NCBI GenBank assembly: GCA_030765045.1
Contig: CM060964.1
Location: 313,270,628-313,334,627 of the forward strand
DNA from: Tenodera sinensis
Taxonomy: Eukaryota; Arthropoda; Insecta; Mantodea; Mantidae
Direction of reading: 5' to 3'
DNA length: 64,000 nucleotides
A program made the position numbers and the translations under genes. How positions within the stretch are numbered: position 1 is the stretch's first letter; the number at the start of each line of letters is the position of its first letter. Positions 35,451 through 48,677 of the stretch are shown one piece after another. The notes under the pieces were generated by a model. It was not told the DNA's origin, searched no databases, and was given only the letters and a program-made list of their open reading frames with translations.

Positions 35451-37064
35451 ATAAAGAACATTTTTGAATAGGAAGGGGGAACTTACACTATTCGTATTGC
35501 ATTCTTGAACTATGTTGGAATTATAGACGCTGAGGTTTCAGTTGTGAGATCTCTGTCCCCCTCCCTCTCCGTCTCTCTCTCCCTCTTTCTCTCTCCCTCT
35601 CTCTTAGATTGAAGTTTTGGGTGGAACACAATATTTGGTGTACCTACAATAGATAAGCGGTAGACGAAATAAAAATTAGAGAAATAGCAGGAATCACGTT
35701 TTTATAATTCCATTTGTGTAGCTATCCAATACAGAGAGCTCGTGAGGAAGGGGTTAGAACCTCCTTGCTGATTCGGCAAGGGATATAGTCCTTTTTTTCG
35801 GCACCCACGTGACTAGAGGGTGGAGAGAGTCTTGACAGGTATTGGGGTAAGAGACAGAGGGCTGGAAATTGTCAGTGGAAGTGAAAGTAGATATAATGGA
35901 GGGTAAAGAAATAAAGGGAGGGGCATTTCATGAAACGTAATGTAAGTATCGGGAAAATGTAACGTCACGTACCAGTGGATCCTGCGCGTTGACTGACAAG
36001 AAAAGAACGGGCAGAAAAATATATTTCAATTTGCCGGCAGTATGTTGTACGTGCGGCGGATGCATCAACTGACCCTTCAAGATTAATTTGTGCTGTGTGT
36101 GGTGGTAGTGGTGTCGTACGTGCCTTGGCAATGGGAAGGGCGAGCGAGACCAAAGCAATCGGAAGCCCTATCCGTGACTATATTACACTGCATTGCTTCT
36201 TCATCATTAATGCCGGTTCAATCCACGTGCGATCAGGAAATGCGATAAAACACGTGTAATCCAGCTGTAGGGAGGGGGAAAACATTATTTTTCTCTCACT
36301 AGTTGCGTGGCGGGTTATTAACGCTTATACCCCACACTTTCAGTGAGGGATTACACAAATCTGAAGTTTAACATTCCTTGCTGCTTATTTTCATAGCTAT
36401 TCCTCAACGGATTGTAAAACGATATTCATGCCTAGCTACTTCCTATAGTCCTCACAAATTGTTTCATTTGCATAATACCATGGTGATTTAACTCTAGCAA
36501 TACCTACAGCGGGGGCTGGGGGAGGGGGGGGGGGAGGTACTTTATGCCTACCTTCTGCAATTTTTTAAATTCTGTCAATTTCCTGATTGAAGGCATGCAA
36601 TTAATAGTTGCTGTTCATTACTGTTTCTATTACTGAACTGTGTAATTGTTTCAAGGATTCACTGTTGGTCTTTTTGAGAAACAATGAAATGTCAAGGTGG
36701 CCATAAAGTACCCCTCAGTCGCTATAATGTGATTCATGTAAAAAACTAAAAACGAAATGGTTAATCAATGTTAAATATTACCTTTATAAACACGACAAGA
36801 TACAATATACATTTTAAAATAAATTTGTTTTAAAATTGCTCAGACAATTTGTTACCAGTGGTGGACATACATAAAATATCCCTCCGTTGGTAGTATAAGT
36901 TCTGTAATAAGGGTTAGCATTGCTAGGGATGATTCTGTAGCCTCAGACAATAGTCAACTGCTTACAAAAGTAAATACATATTCATATATTGAAATTAATT
37001 GTAGAAAAACATTACAATAAAATTTAAGTGTTGTTAAAATGTGGAAGACATTCAACCAATGACT
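35451..37064. other. Unassigned DNA with CT and G tracts
   Basis: CT-rich tract at 35557-35605 and G-rich stretch at 36509-36538. No gene recognised; overlapping minus-strand frames near 35928-36158 are unremarkable. Confidence 0.4.
35557..35605. repeat. CT-rich microsatellite
   Basis: CTCT and CCCT units with few interruptions. Confidence 0.85.
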
Positions 37065-37419
37065 GCTAGGTAGCTAACCCCTCGCGGCGGCAACAACCCT
37101 TTCCGGCCAAGGTCTACCGCCCGGCCGCCGCGTCCGCCACCACTGTCCACCACAGGTGTTATGAGTGGGTGCAGTACTGAAGGATGGGAGTTGGTCAGTA
37201 CCCCGGTCCCACCCGGCAGGTTATGCGGTCTTCGCAACTAGGGGGCGCTACTTTCCAATCAAGTAGCTCCTCAATTGGCCCCTCAGGGACCTAAAGAGGA
37301 TGTGTGCACTCCGGACCAGGTCTCCCAACGGGAGAAAATCCCCACGCCGGTACCGGAAATCGAGCCCGGGCTTCCCACTTGGTAAACAGCAGCGCTACCA
37401 CCGCACTAAGGAGACGACC
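37065..37419 (-). mobile_element. tRNA-derived SINE, family 3
   Basis: Homologous throughout to 61613-61962. On the minus strand it begins GGTCGTCTCCTTAGTGCGGT with GGTAGCGC (A box), then CCGGGCTCGATTTCCGG (B box). Shared body landmarks include GGGGATTTT, CCAATTGAGGAGCTACTTGA and CGGGCGGTAGACCTTGGCC. A weak AATGACT repeat flanks it. It is older than the copy at 61613. Confidence 0.85.
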
Positions 37420-37439
37420 AGAAATGACTTCAAACTTTT

Positions 37440-38165
37440 AAAATGGTAAAAGCCATAAAAGTTTTATTTCACATAAATCGCCAGAACTCCTTGCTGAGCA
37501 CGGAGTGCTCTAGGTACTTGAGCCAGATCTTTCAAGTCTTTCAGCATAGCATTTATCACAGATTTTATAGACCAATGTCAAAACAGAGTTCTGATTTCCT
37601 TTTTTTCCATTTTGTTCATTTCTGTCTGCATCTTCTCAATTCCAGAATATACTGTCAGAGTTTCACTGCATATTTTATCCATTCCGGTATTCATTTTCTT
37701 CATTCTGTATTTCATTTCCGTCATCTCCATTCTGGATTTGATGTCTTGTTTTCAACTAAGAATTCTTTATTCACCTTCGTATCATGGCGTTCAATTTCAT
37801 TCTTGGCACCAGTGTGATTTCGTCCAGTTTTCTCTGTCACTTCACTAATTCGATCTAGGTAAATGTTTCCTGTCATTTTAATTTCCTTCGTGACGTAGCC
37901 GCGTGTGAAGCACATGTCTTCGGATGATACACTCCCTGGGGAACCGAACACAAGTCTCTAATCGATTGCGGAAGCAGCACTCACTGTACTCATAACTACC
38001 GTCACATATCCACTTAAAGAAGTGCTCTTGATGTCGCATCAGAAACGCATTCAGCAGTTCCTGGCTCACTCGTGAAAAACGCTGACTTATATAGCCACTG
38101 GAATTTTCCACATAACCTTCTATAAAGTTCTGGAGGAGGTGTGAGAGAAAATTCCAGGGAACCAT
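37440..38165 (-). pseudogene. Possible gag-like coiled-coil remnant
   Basis: On the minus strand a TATATAA sequence near 38090 precedes a 95-codon frame (38165-37878). A second frame (37951-37721) and then a short frame rich in spaced Met/Lys/Glu follow, the last with EMTEMKYRMKKMN and later IEKMQTEMNKMEKKE. That periodicity suggests a coiled coil, as in the start of some LTR-retrotransposon Gag proteins. Frames do not connect cleanly and no zinc knuckle or protease was seen. The assignment is speculative; an unrelated decayed gene is possible. Confidence 0.25.
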
Positions 38166-38454
38166 CGTTCTTGACCCCTGACCTTGAGTGGAAGTCCTGT
38201 AGGCGAACCTATAGTTTCTGTCTCTTTCATCAGCTCACATAATTCTGCGAATGAAACCATGCATAACAGGTGGGGTGTGGAGGGGGAAGGTAGTGATGTC
38301 TGCATTTCAACAGTCCTTGCTATTCACAGTTGCTTTTTTGTGCAGCGTGCAGTAATTAAAGGCATATTAAGTCACCTTTAGCATCTAAGGTCATATTGGA
38401 ACTAATTAACATTGCGATTTATGATACTTGTTGGGTGTTTCTCTAAACATCAAA

Positions 38455-38520
<66 letters not shown>

Positions 38521-38865
38521 GATATTTCCAACTTTATGGAGGGCAGAGAATTATCCGGACTAACGTCAACTTCTCGCCCTCCTGCCGGGAACAGAAACGG
38601 AAGCTCAGATTAGCACGTTCTCTTACATGCTAATCAGCATCGTTAACTATTCTTAAGAAAACGTAAAATGATTTAAATAACTCCACTGTGTGTTTTGATG
38701 GAACATGAGCCTAGAAATACAAATCAGAAATCCTTACCACAAAGAACTGAATGAAAAATTGATTCTACAGGCACATTTTATTGCTTTTGCATCTTCATCA
38801 ATACCTATAAGAAAGCTTAGCAAGCCTTCGAGGGGTTATAATAGGTTGTGAGTCTACTCAGTAAT
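38166..38865. other. Unassigned DNA
   Basis: Apart from the CA array at 38457-38517, nothing recognised. Confidence 0.4.
38457..38517. repeat. CA microsatellite
   Basis: About 30 perfect CA units. Confidence 0.95.
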
Positions 38866-38877
38866 CCGCAGGTACCG

Positions 38878-39083
38878 TGTTGGTCTGGGTGGCTCAGTTT
38901 GTTAGACGGTAGCCTACTGATCCCAAGATCGCGGGTTCAAATCCGGCTTAAAAACAACAGCTCAATGTCAAGAGATTTACTGACATGTGAAAGAACCCGT
39001 GCGGGACAAAATTCTGGCACACCGGCGACGCTGATGTGATCTTGGCAATTGACAGCGTCGTTAAACAACAAAGTATTTTTTTC
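38878..39083 (+). mobile_element. tRNA-derived SINE, family 2
   Basis: Starts TGTTGGTCTGGGTGGCTCAG (A box), with CGCGGGTTCAAATCCGGC as B box. The ~130-bp body ends GACAGCGTCGTTAAACAAC, a tail style known from SINEs that borrow a LINE 3' end. The flanks CCGCAGGTAC (38866-38875) and CCGCAGGCAC (39084-39093) are a 10-bp duplication with one mismatch. Same family as 50441-50677. Confidence 0.85.
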
Positions 39084-39093
39084 CCGCAGGCAC

Positions 39094-42000
39094 AGTTGTG
39101 GATTCTCGGTTGCGTGACTTGCTGGATATGGTATTTTCCCCATTTCTTTTCTTTTTGTATTTATTTCCTCATTTCTTTCTAATTCATCCTGCACATACAA
39201 ATATCCAATAACTCGAAGCTCTATGCCTTCTGACCTTTTTGAGCACACAATAAGTAATTAGCTTTGTCCCGTTCATTCCATTGTCTCTTTGGATCTGGGA
39301 TATCACAAGGGACGTTAAAGCCTCTCGAATGAAACTTACCTAAAATGTTCTAAACTGTGTTGTTATTTTTGAATCTATACCGTTAATCGAAAATACATTG
39401 TACTAGACGTATATTTTCCCTGCAGATAAAAAAGAACTATTTTAAAGGAATATTATGCTTAAGGAGTGCTGTGTGAGTGCCCATTATAGTGGCCCCGATT
39501 GCTTTAACCACTTCGTGGATAACACGTATGCGTTATCGCAGCATGAATCAGGGAACTCCTTCAGCAAAACCCATGACGGAAAGATCGTGAACAATTGCTG
39601 TTGGGCTCATAATGAACAGCTGATGTGTATCGGGCGCTGGAGTATATTAGTGAATTGCCATAGAAACAGTTGTGGGGGCTATTGTCAAGTATGGCCCGTG
39701 TTACAGTCCCGGGAGCGAGAGAAATTGTTCAGCAGGGCAACGACGGCTCGTCCCAGCATCCCTATTCAGTTGGCATCACAGGGAATCACAAAACGCCACA
39801 ATGGGAGTGAGGTCATTTTATAAAGGGAGAGGATCTTCATGGAAACGCCATACTGTTATGTTTCTTCAATACCTCCCAACATTACAACTGAAATCTGCCG
39901 AACGAAAATGTATTTCTCTTGCAAATCAACTATGCATTTCAGTATTGTTGTTAATGTAAGTGTAGTATCATCTAAAGCGGGGTGATGACTTCTTTGACAT
40001 TATTCAGTGCAATACAATTATGTTTTCAAGATTCCCTTGCTCTGACTGATATTTTGAAAGGGTTACGCCTACTGATCAGAACTGACGTTGTACTAGTGAT
40101 GCACCTCAGATCGGAATGTAACAAAGAACGGCAAAGGTGGGAGGGGGAAGGTTAGGGGACGAATATAGGTTGTTATAAACAATAGCGTGTGTATGTGCGA
40201 ATATTTTTTCCTATTTCGTTTGTGTGCTATTTGTTGCGTGCTTCTTTTTACCCCCAGTTCTTATCAAATGCTATTAATTTTAAAGTTCAATATGACGAAT
40301 ATCACTGAAACATGCGAACTACAGCGTATTGTTTAAGTAGTACAATCAATCTCATCCATAAGATGTACAAGTCACTGTACTAAAGCATACGAATAAACAT
40401 ACCACTCTACACTACTCTAATCCTATTTAAAGCTAAGCTTTAAGCTTTTCTTTTGAAAGCTAAGACTCAAATAAAACCCTCTGGTTCTTTCCTCATGATT
40501 TGTGAAGGTGGCTGATCGTCTAAACTTCCAAGCTCTATATTTCCAATGCTTTGTAACTGTCAGAAAGTAAGGTACAAATTTCAAATAAAACATTTTGACT
40601 TGGTCTTTGCGAACTCCCTTTCACTCTGCTTTCCTTGGAAACGCCAACACAGCTCTGATGATCTAGATAGCCAAGGACAGCACAAAGCAACACTAGTTAA
40701 CCTAAAACACTCCACGTGTGAGGTGCCGAATTTGTCCCTATATACAACGCTGAAGCTGCGGAGCGTCAAAAAATGTGGAAGAGGGAGGCAAGTGCGGCGT
40801 GTGACACCCTCCACGTTCAATACCCCACCGTGTTACCCGGAACAAGGTCGATACATGTCCGCCACAAAACAGCTACCACCCCCTCGCCATTGTCGGGCCA
40901 GATTTCCTGACCCGGGCCAACCGTTTCCTCTCGATTATTATGAACGCAAAACAATGGCACGGCAAATCCACCTGAGACCTTAGGGGGTCACTGTCGCTCA
41001 GGTCACCGTACCCTCATTTTGCTGGACGCTGTCAGTTCCAGTAATCTCCTACCCTTCCGACCTCTTCACACCGTTCTACTGATGCCCTTTCGGCAGATTA
41101 CATCAGCACACAATCTACCGTAATATGTACCACTTTTACATGAATCTTTCTGATCAATACGAAACTACTCGTATACTCAGCACCGCACAATGTATCAACA
41201 TAACAAAAATATTTGCTTCAGGAACAATGAATTCTGGAGATATAAAACTATAATAGTTTTAAGTAAGCAACTCAAATGCGTTTATCTCGAGAACGTGTCT
41301 CCTCAGTCCTGCATAAGTAATGAACCTCTATGAAAATGGATATAGTTTGCTAAATTTTCCCAATGAATTTTAAAAAAAAGCGTCAAGATGATAATATTTA
41401 CATTTTAATTTGGGGGAAAACAAATAAAATTCTATTGTGCAAACAAGTGGGACTAAAAAACTAATGTACGACCACCACCCGAATTTCGCTACTCATTAGA
41501 ATTTCAGTGCTGTTAATTTCAGTGTTGTGTTACAATCAACTAACTTTATTAACACATTCTTTTAATTTCCTATATATTCTGTACATTATTCATAAAAGTT
41601 TTTTTTCCCCCTTCAAACTTCCCTGTTGGTCAAAATGGTTTCACTACTTAGTTGCCGCAAGAACATTGGGAGGTAAGCACAATGGTTAAATAGTTAAAAA
41701 GCAGACGAATGTAAAGTGGCTTTGCATTGCATTGCCGCATATTCTTGCATGTTTTCACCAAAGAAAACAATGGGTATGCGTTCTCAGAAATGCATTGCTT
41801 AAAATACTGGGGAAATCAAACCCATGTTGATAGCCGGTAGAACTGCAAAATATTTAACACAAATTGTATATTGTAATCTTGCAACAAATTGTTCTACAGT
41901 AAATAATTTACTGTTTTGCTTCCTTAATTTGAGGTGCTCACTTATATAAAATGCAATAAGATTGGATGATTTTATAGGTTATTCATGAAAATTCAAGACA

Positions 42001-42532
42001 TGCGTTTCGTCCGTCACGTTAGTAACGTCAAATAATCAAGTTGTTTAGATAAATTAATTTTTTCATGGCTATTTTGGTTGGGATAATTTCTTGCAGGTTG
42101 TTCCCCTGCAGCCTTGAAAGACCCACACATGAAGTTTGGTATGTTTATCGTCACTGAATCATACCATTTCACTCGTACGCATCCAATATATATACGCATA
42201 TATATTTCTGAAAAAGCTTTTGATGGCTGTATATCAACCCTCAAAATATGAATATATGCGATATCTCGAAATCGTAATTTTAGAATAGAGTACTTCTTCT
42301 GCTTACCACAAGTAGAGACAGCGGCATAAAAGTAAAACGGATATATTTATCAGGTTAAATATGATAAATATGAGCTAGGAAATATTTCATGTTAGTCAAC
42401 TAAAAATAGCACGTGTATTATAAAATTAGATATACTCTTCATTTATCGTGCAAATATCTTATAATCGGCACCAATCAAGAAAGAGATTAACAGTTCGCGG
42501 TGAGATAGAGGCGACGTTGCTGCTTATCGCGA
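39094..42532. other. Unassigned DNA with two unrecognised frames
   Basis: Frames of 122 codons (39455-39823) and 145 codons (40546-40983) sit in slightly GC-richer segments. Neither shows a domain, signal peptide or repeat that I recognise. The second has a low-complexity basic middle and reads on both strands. They may be fragments of exons or of old elements. Nothing else identified. Confidence 0.25.
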
Positions 42533-42607
42533 CCGCCTGGAAAGGAGTGGAGTGTGGAGTTTAAGGGCCCGTCGACAGCTGGGTCATTTGGGCCCGCCTG
42601 GAAAGGA
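42533..42607 (-). mobile_element. 47-bp ultra-short retroposon with 12-14-bp duplication
   Basis: The insert (42547-42593) lies on the minus strand and there reads GCCCAAATGACCCAGCTGTC, then GACGGGCCCTTAAACTCC and a CACACTCCAC tail. CCGCCTGGAAAGGA is repeated exactly at 42533-42546 and 42594-42607. Two of those 14 bases may belong to the GGGCCC that opens the element, which would make the duplication 12. Confidence 0.85.
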
Positions 42608-45600
42608 TGTGTAGGATTATGTGCATGAAGACGGACTACGCTTGGAATGTAAAGCGGGTATTGTTTATATTCGCATTTGAAGTCAGCAGAAAAATTGTGA
42701 ATCTACATGCAAAGGATAGAGTATGCAAGCATATATTAACGTAAAGGTTTACGTTTAACAAAAGAGACACCTGTGAAGTATTGATGCTTATTGTAATGGG
42801 AAAATGCTGCTGATATGCGAATCGTTTGCATCATTACTGTTGCTGCTGGAATTACCCGCGGAAATGACAAGCTCTTCTATCCTTTCTTCTAAAACTCATT
42901 GTATGAGAAACCACTTTTTCATAGTTTCCAGCTTTTACTACTGTTAGAGCCTCTTCTGTGGCTTGTTTACAGACGAAACAGTGAAATCTGTTGTTTCGCC
43001 CAACGTAACCTTTTATTTAGGCCCAAATTAACTAAATCAGATTACACTATAGGAAACGGGGAAGCCAACCTATTTTGCGACCATCTTCTGCGGTAGTGCC
43101 ATCGACTGCGTAATTCTTTAATTGGGACACAACGTACCTTACCAAACACAATTGTATTCGCTTCTCCAGTACGCTAACTTGAGTGTGCTCTCTTTGCGAA
43201 TATTTTTGGACATAGTTAAAATTCATTAAAAGAGTAAGACAATGGCAAATGTTCACAACGTACGCACAGATACACAGACTCAGACATTTAAATACAAGAC
43301 AAATAACCACATGAACAGAATGATGCAAACGAACTTGTCAGCATACAGGCAATCTAACTGATTGTAAGCTGGCGCTACAGGAAGGCATTGCATTGCATAT
43401 ATTGCAGTGAAAACAGAAGATAAGACGCACAGTTTATATTACTGCTCAATTGCTCTACAGGCACATACTAATCACGTGTTAAATACCGACAACACTGGTT
43501 TCGCGTCTACCGGTGCTATGGAGAAGTCTTAGCTCTGATTGGTTCTTCTTTTCGTTGCTATGATGACCGCAATGACGCATCCATCCCTGTTCATTTAGAC
43601 CTTTCCACCACGTGGTAAGCCGCTGCCAATTATTACCTGGCAAAGCCATGAAGCGTACCGGAAGGAATGCGAAACTGCACAGTTGTTTGTGCGAGCTTAG
43701 CACATAAATAAGGCTAGACTGTGTGCGTACACTCTGTTCAGATGCAATCATAACTCCAGGACAGCAACGTCTCATATATCGGCAGGCGCGAGAGATCATC
43801 TATTTCTGTTTTATCACTGACTATACTGATATTTCACTCTTCTAATAAACAAGATAAGAAGCGCACGTAGCGCTCGACCACCAACGCTTTGCCAGGTAAT
43901 ACCTTCTTGTTTGGCGCCGAGTATAAATATATGGTACATTATTCAAAACCGTAGAACCATTTTTAAGAAAACAAAAACTGGGAAAAGTTCCCCATGTAAA
44001 TCGTGGTTTATGTGTGATTTTCACAAAAATCTTTGAGTCGTATCCTTGAAACATGCTGAACCTACGCAAATACCAAGTTTGGCATTTAACCGACTTTTCC
44101 TTTTCACTTATGCTGTCCAAGGACAGAAACACGCACGCACACGCAGACATACACAGATGCACACATACCTTTCTCTGAATTACCATCTTTTTATTCGTAG
44201 TATTTCAAAACGTGTGTTTCTGGTTAAATCTCGGTAAGTATCTACTTTTTGGGTGGAATGCAATACTTCCTCTGCTTACTGTAACTACGTTGCAGAAACA
44301 GTAACATGTAATCGATATATTCTGTACTTTGAGCGGTTATTGATTTTTTCTGAAGTAAAGTTTGTTCTAGTTTTTATGCTTTCTCAGCCCCATAGAACTC
44401 AATAAGCACAAACTATATGTGCAGAACGTTTAGAATAAAATTTTGCTACATACGTAACCTTAAACGTTCTGTTAATTTTTGATTTTGCATAGATAACTAA
44501 TCTTAATGTCATGCTGGACTACTTTGAAGCTAAAATCAGAATGTCTGAAAATTATACGCGTGTGCACGGTACGCCTATAGCTTAGCTTTTCAGAAAGAAT
44601 GACCAATTTTTTGCTAGAGACTTCGTACCAACATACGTTAGATTCCAATTAGAGAATAGGATATAATGGGTCTTGGCAATTTTCCACGAATAGGGAAGAT
44701 TGTAAGACACCTCCCCCCAAAAAAATTAAAGTCCCTGTGTGAAAATACGGTGCTTTGGACAAGCTTGGTTACTTACATAATTTTGAAAACATGGAGATTT
44801 AAGGAGTTATATACATATTCTTTACTATTATTCCTGTACAAATGCCAGATAGAAAAAAAGTATAATTTTGGAAACTTTATTGCCGTTTAATGGTAACCAA
44901 AGGAAGTTGTGTGCAGTTCAAATCACAAAGCAAGTGTACGGAACAGATACAAGTTTAACTCCGTGGTTATGCTTTATTTTTAACACTACAAAACAGTACT
45001 ATTACCGGTTTTCAAAAATCATATAGCATTTACATAGAGAGAGGGAAGGAAAGAAGGAGAGACCCAAAGGAGAACACAAAGTGGGAGAACGTGATCATTT
45101 CCAAAACATTTTCAATTCCTGCTTTGAGTTCATTGATTATGCATGCACTTGAAACGTTATATGCTCTTGTGTTGCTTCTCATGAGCTAACTAAAATAACA
45201 CATGTTAACTGTTTTAAGTACTGAGTATTGTCTCAGACAGAAAAGGTTTATTCTTTGTCTCAGAATGACTAACTGAAAGCATTTTAGTCGACTGTTTATC
45301 ATGTTTTACGTTCTGACGTTCTTCAACCAGGTAGGTTATATAGGAACGAGTGCATAAACTTTGTAGATTCCCGAACACTTCTCTTCTCAAGATTCTTGGG
45401 GAACAAAGGCATGGAAAGTATTTTATCCATTCCAACCGAGATTCCAACTAGGAATCTATAAGGCAGACCCCACCCCGAGCGATGAAGAATTTGCAGAAAA
45501 GCTATGTAAGCAAATCGTAATTGCTAGAGAAAGTCCTCAACTGTTTCCTGATTCTGACATAAAACTTAGGTTATTTTTCCCTCATTCTTAGATAGCCTTC

Positions 45601-46829
45601 ATAGGATTCCAAACCATTTGTAAGAGGAAAACTTTACTTAAGGATTTAATGAGGTTTTCAGGTACTTAGAACAGTACTATGTATTTGAGACCTTCCTTAT
45701 GAACGGTACAGAAAAACGGTTTACTTATCAAATAAGACTATCAAGGATACAGAGTTTGCAACCCTGGTATATTTTGAGAAATATGCAATGCAAAAGGTAA
45801 GCTGATAACGTATGAAAGAATGTGACAAGCACATGTCATACGAATTTGTTTATCGGAACCGTCTGTCTGTCAGTCTATCTCGCTTGAGGGAAGATAACAG
45901 CACCTATCCTGGTTGAAGCTACGGTGGCTGCATGTATAATTCATATCACTCCTGGCAGCGATGCCGCGAGCACAATTTCGCTGTGCAGCATCGCCAGTGG
46001 CGGATGCTTATCGCATTGAATACCTCACATGATCGTGTGCATGTTCAATTGTTCGTCGATAACAGTTTTAAGTTGCGGCTAAGGATAACATGCTCTTATA
46101 GAATTAGAAATGTATATAATTTTCTAAGTGTTTTGGCACTATAATATGCTATAACACTCATATAATACGAGTATTATAAATTTAGAATACTCTAGTGTTT
46201 CTTAGTAGGGAAAATGATTGCGGTGGTGCAGCAGGATTTAATGTGTGACTATCTCAGCGAAATCTGGGTCATAACATTTTATGAATAAAACTTATCAATA
46301 CGTTTTATCAGAAATGCACACGGAAGCTGTCGGTGAATCCGGAAACTAGGTCATCAGAATTATATTCTCCGAAGTAATCGTAAAACGGGAATTCTCAGTA
46401 GGTAACATTTAACCAATAAATTTAACTTATAAACTTCAAATCACTCTTCTCAGCTAGCAACAGGGCTTGTCACCAGAATACGATTCGAGCCTCCTGTGTT
46501 GGTTAACTCTCTGCGCCTAAAATATAATATCTAGTGCAACTAGATAATCTGATCTATCATTTGGGCTTAGGCTCCCGCAGAATGTGATTTTGGCGAGACA
46601 ATGAATCATAAAGGACTAGCATCTCATTCATCCAGGATTCTACTGATAATATTAAATCTAGGTCTGTTTCATAATGATTGAGGCAAATTAGAAGAGTAGT
46701 AAGAGCTTGGTCTCTGGAAAAGAAACATGCACAAGAGATGCAACTGTGATACTGCCAAAAGTCAGCAAAGGTTACTTACACAAACGTAAAGGAATGTGTG
46801 TGGCATTTGTGGATCTTATAGCAATAACG
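42608..46829. other. Unassigned intergenic DNA
   Basis: About 4.2 kb without a recognisable element or gene. Frames up to 114 codons on the minus strand (43047-43328, 43479-43799, 43842-44186) show no family features. Confidence 0.35.
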
Positions 46830-47400
46830 CTGGATCATCGCCCGGTGGATGAAAGGCGAAGGATGGCCATCAGCGCGGGGAAGAGTGCCGCCCTTCTCTC
46901 GACGAAGTTTCATTGTTGGCAGCGGAAGGGTACCTTAGGTTACGGCGGAGGAGAATCCCCTGAGTTCCTTCGGCCGAATACCTCGGAGTTCTCCTCGACC
47001 GCGGACTCACTTCTACTTCGTACGTCCGCGCAAAGGCAGGCGTAGACTATACGGTTCTTCGGCAGTTGTATGCCCCTTTTTGCTTCAACATGTCCACATA
47101 CCTAATATAACGCTTGTATCGAGCAAGTGTTCCACTCCTAACTGAATGATTGTAAAGTCTTGGATTTCGGCGGTAGCGACTACCATCCAAGACTGCAGAC
47201 GGTGCAAAACAGGTGCATAAGAATGATCTATAGTACTGGATGTAGATTCCCGTTCAGTATTTTACTTACCTATTGTGGTCTCCCTTATATCCTGGACATG
47301 GTACAGGAGAAACTTCCCACCCATAACGAGCATCTAGGGCATTATGACCAATGACACCCAGGAGGAGAAAATACTGCAGTTTGCTCAGGTACGCCCTAGA
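46830..47400 (+). pseudogene. Jockey-like LINE reverse transcriptase fragment
   Basis: One frame has GKSAALLSTK. A shifted frame gives AEYLGVLLDRGLTSTSYVRA then KAGVDYTVLRQLYA. Later frames give RLYRASVPLLT and LQTVQNRCIRMIYSTGC with RFPFSILL. This is the region after the RT catalytic core in Jockey-type LINEs (YLGV.LD..L.W..H, then LQ..QN..LR.I). Multiple shifts and stops are present, with no YADD box and no 3' tail identified. Confidence 0.75.
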
Positions 47401-48240
47401 GCCACTGGCTTGAAGGGCAACATTCCTAAACATCCTATACTCCTAGGTTAACCAGAATCCAACTTGGTGACTGATAGACAGGTGACAGGACGTGGTGCCG
47501 AAGTTCCATTACAATATTCCCATCTTGCTTTCCTGCCAACTGGCACAACCTTAACTGGACAGCTACGCAAGCGGCCAATCAAATTAAGCAGCATTGACTC
47601 TGATCACCACTTATAGGGGTGACGGTTCGAGAGGTCCACCGCACACAGGACAATTGCAAGGCAGGAAGCTACATCGTCCATCTACCGACCAAAAGGTTTG
47701 CTTAACTCTTTTTCACCTTATATATCCCTTCGGCATAGCTGGATCAACGTAGCGATGTTACGAGTAAATTCCGCTCTGGGAAACTTGGGAGACCTCTTGA
47801 TCGGTGGATTGCTGGAGTTGTAGAGCTGGAAAATGCATTCTACAAAGAAGACTGGAAAGAAATCAACATTGTGAAGAAACTTGCTGTGGATTGGAAAGAG
47901 AAAACCTTCTAAGTTCTACATTAAGCAATAAGTGCAGATATTTTGGTAGTCGGTACCTTAGTATGTACCCACTTCGGTGTGTTAGTTGTTTTTTTTTCCG
48001 TTTACCTAGCAGTTTTCCTACAAACCAACTACGCAGTTTACCACCTGATGTTTTCTTCATGGTCGTAACTGCGGCACGAAATGAAGAATACCACCGTATA
48101 TACTATCCATTTTGCTTCGCACCTTGAGGCGTGACCTACTGGCCTAGGTAGCGCGAGATCATAGGCCTTGCAGAAAGCGTTGGAACTCGGTTCCGCTACA
48201 TCATTCATCATCACAAGACCGCCATGCCTTCTGCCACTCC
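47401..48240. other. Unassigned DNA downstream of the LINE fragment
   Basis: A 107-codon frame at 47804-48127 overlaps a minus-strand frame and is unrecognised. It may be further decayed LINE. Confidence 0.3.
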
Positions 48241-48385
48241 AACTTAAAATTACTAACGAACTTGAAAACATACTACTCTTACTAACTAAAATTATAAATT
48301 CACAAATGAAGCAAATGTTGATCGAATATTGTTGATAACACTGTCCTCAATTACCAGTAAGAAATCTGCACTTACATCTCTAACT
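48241..48385 (+). repeat. Dispersed repeat of unknown class, copy A
   Basis: Aligns with 59030-59165: both contain CTTGAAAACATACT / CCTGAAAACATACT, then TACTAACTAAA, AAATGTTGAT, a CTGTCCTCAATTACCA-like core and a CCTCTAAC / TCTCTAAC end. Similarity stops abruptly on the right. Confidence 0.65.
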
Positions 48386-48503
48386 CCTGGTATGTCAGAG
48401 ATCCTTGAAAGCCCGCCCACCCTGATCAATACATACATTAGTGAGGAATCTCGTGAGCAATTCTTTTTAGAACAAAATAACAGTCGTAGATTGAAAAAGA
48501 AGG

Positions 48504-48677
48504 ATGAAGTACATAACATTTGCTGACGATACAGCACTACTGATGGAAGTGGAAATAATCCTAAGAATAATCCAACAGAGATTAAACGCTCCAAAGACAA
48601 AGCCTATGATTATTGAAAGAAAGGCAAAAGAGGAGTTCTTACAAATCCGAGATAGCGTAGAAAGTGTTTGGAGATGA
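48504..48677 (+). pseudogene. LINE reverse transcriptase fragment with FADD box
   Basis: An uninterrupted 57-codon frame carries ITFADDTALLMEVEIILR, which contains the A/F-x-DD catalytic motif of reverse transcriptases. KTKPMIIERK follows, corresponding to the KTK.M.I block. The spacer between them is about 20 residues shorter than usual for this RT type, so an internal deletion has occurred. Stops lie on both sides. Confidence 0.75.

Noticed and set aside
40546..40983. 145-codon frame as a protein-coding gene
   Set aside because: Overlapped by an antisense frame, no domain or repeat pattern, and no splice or promoter context. Kept only as an unassigned note.
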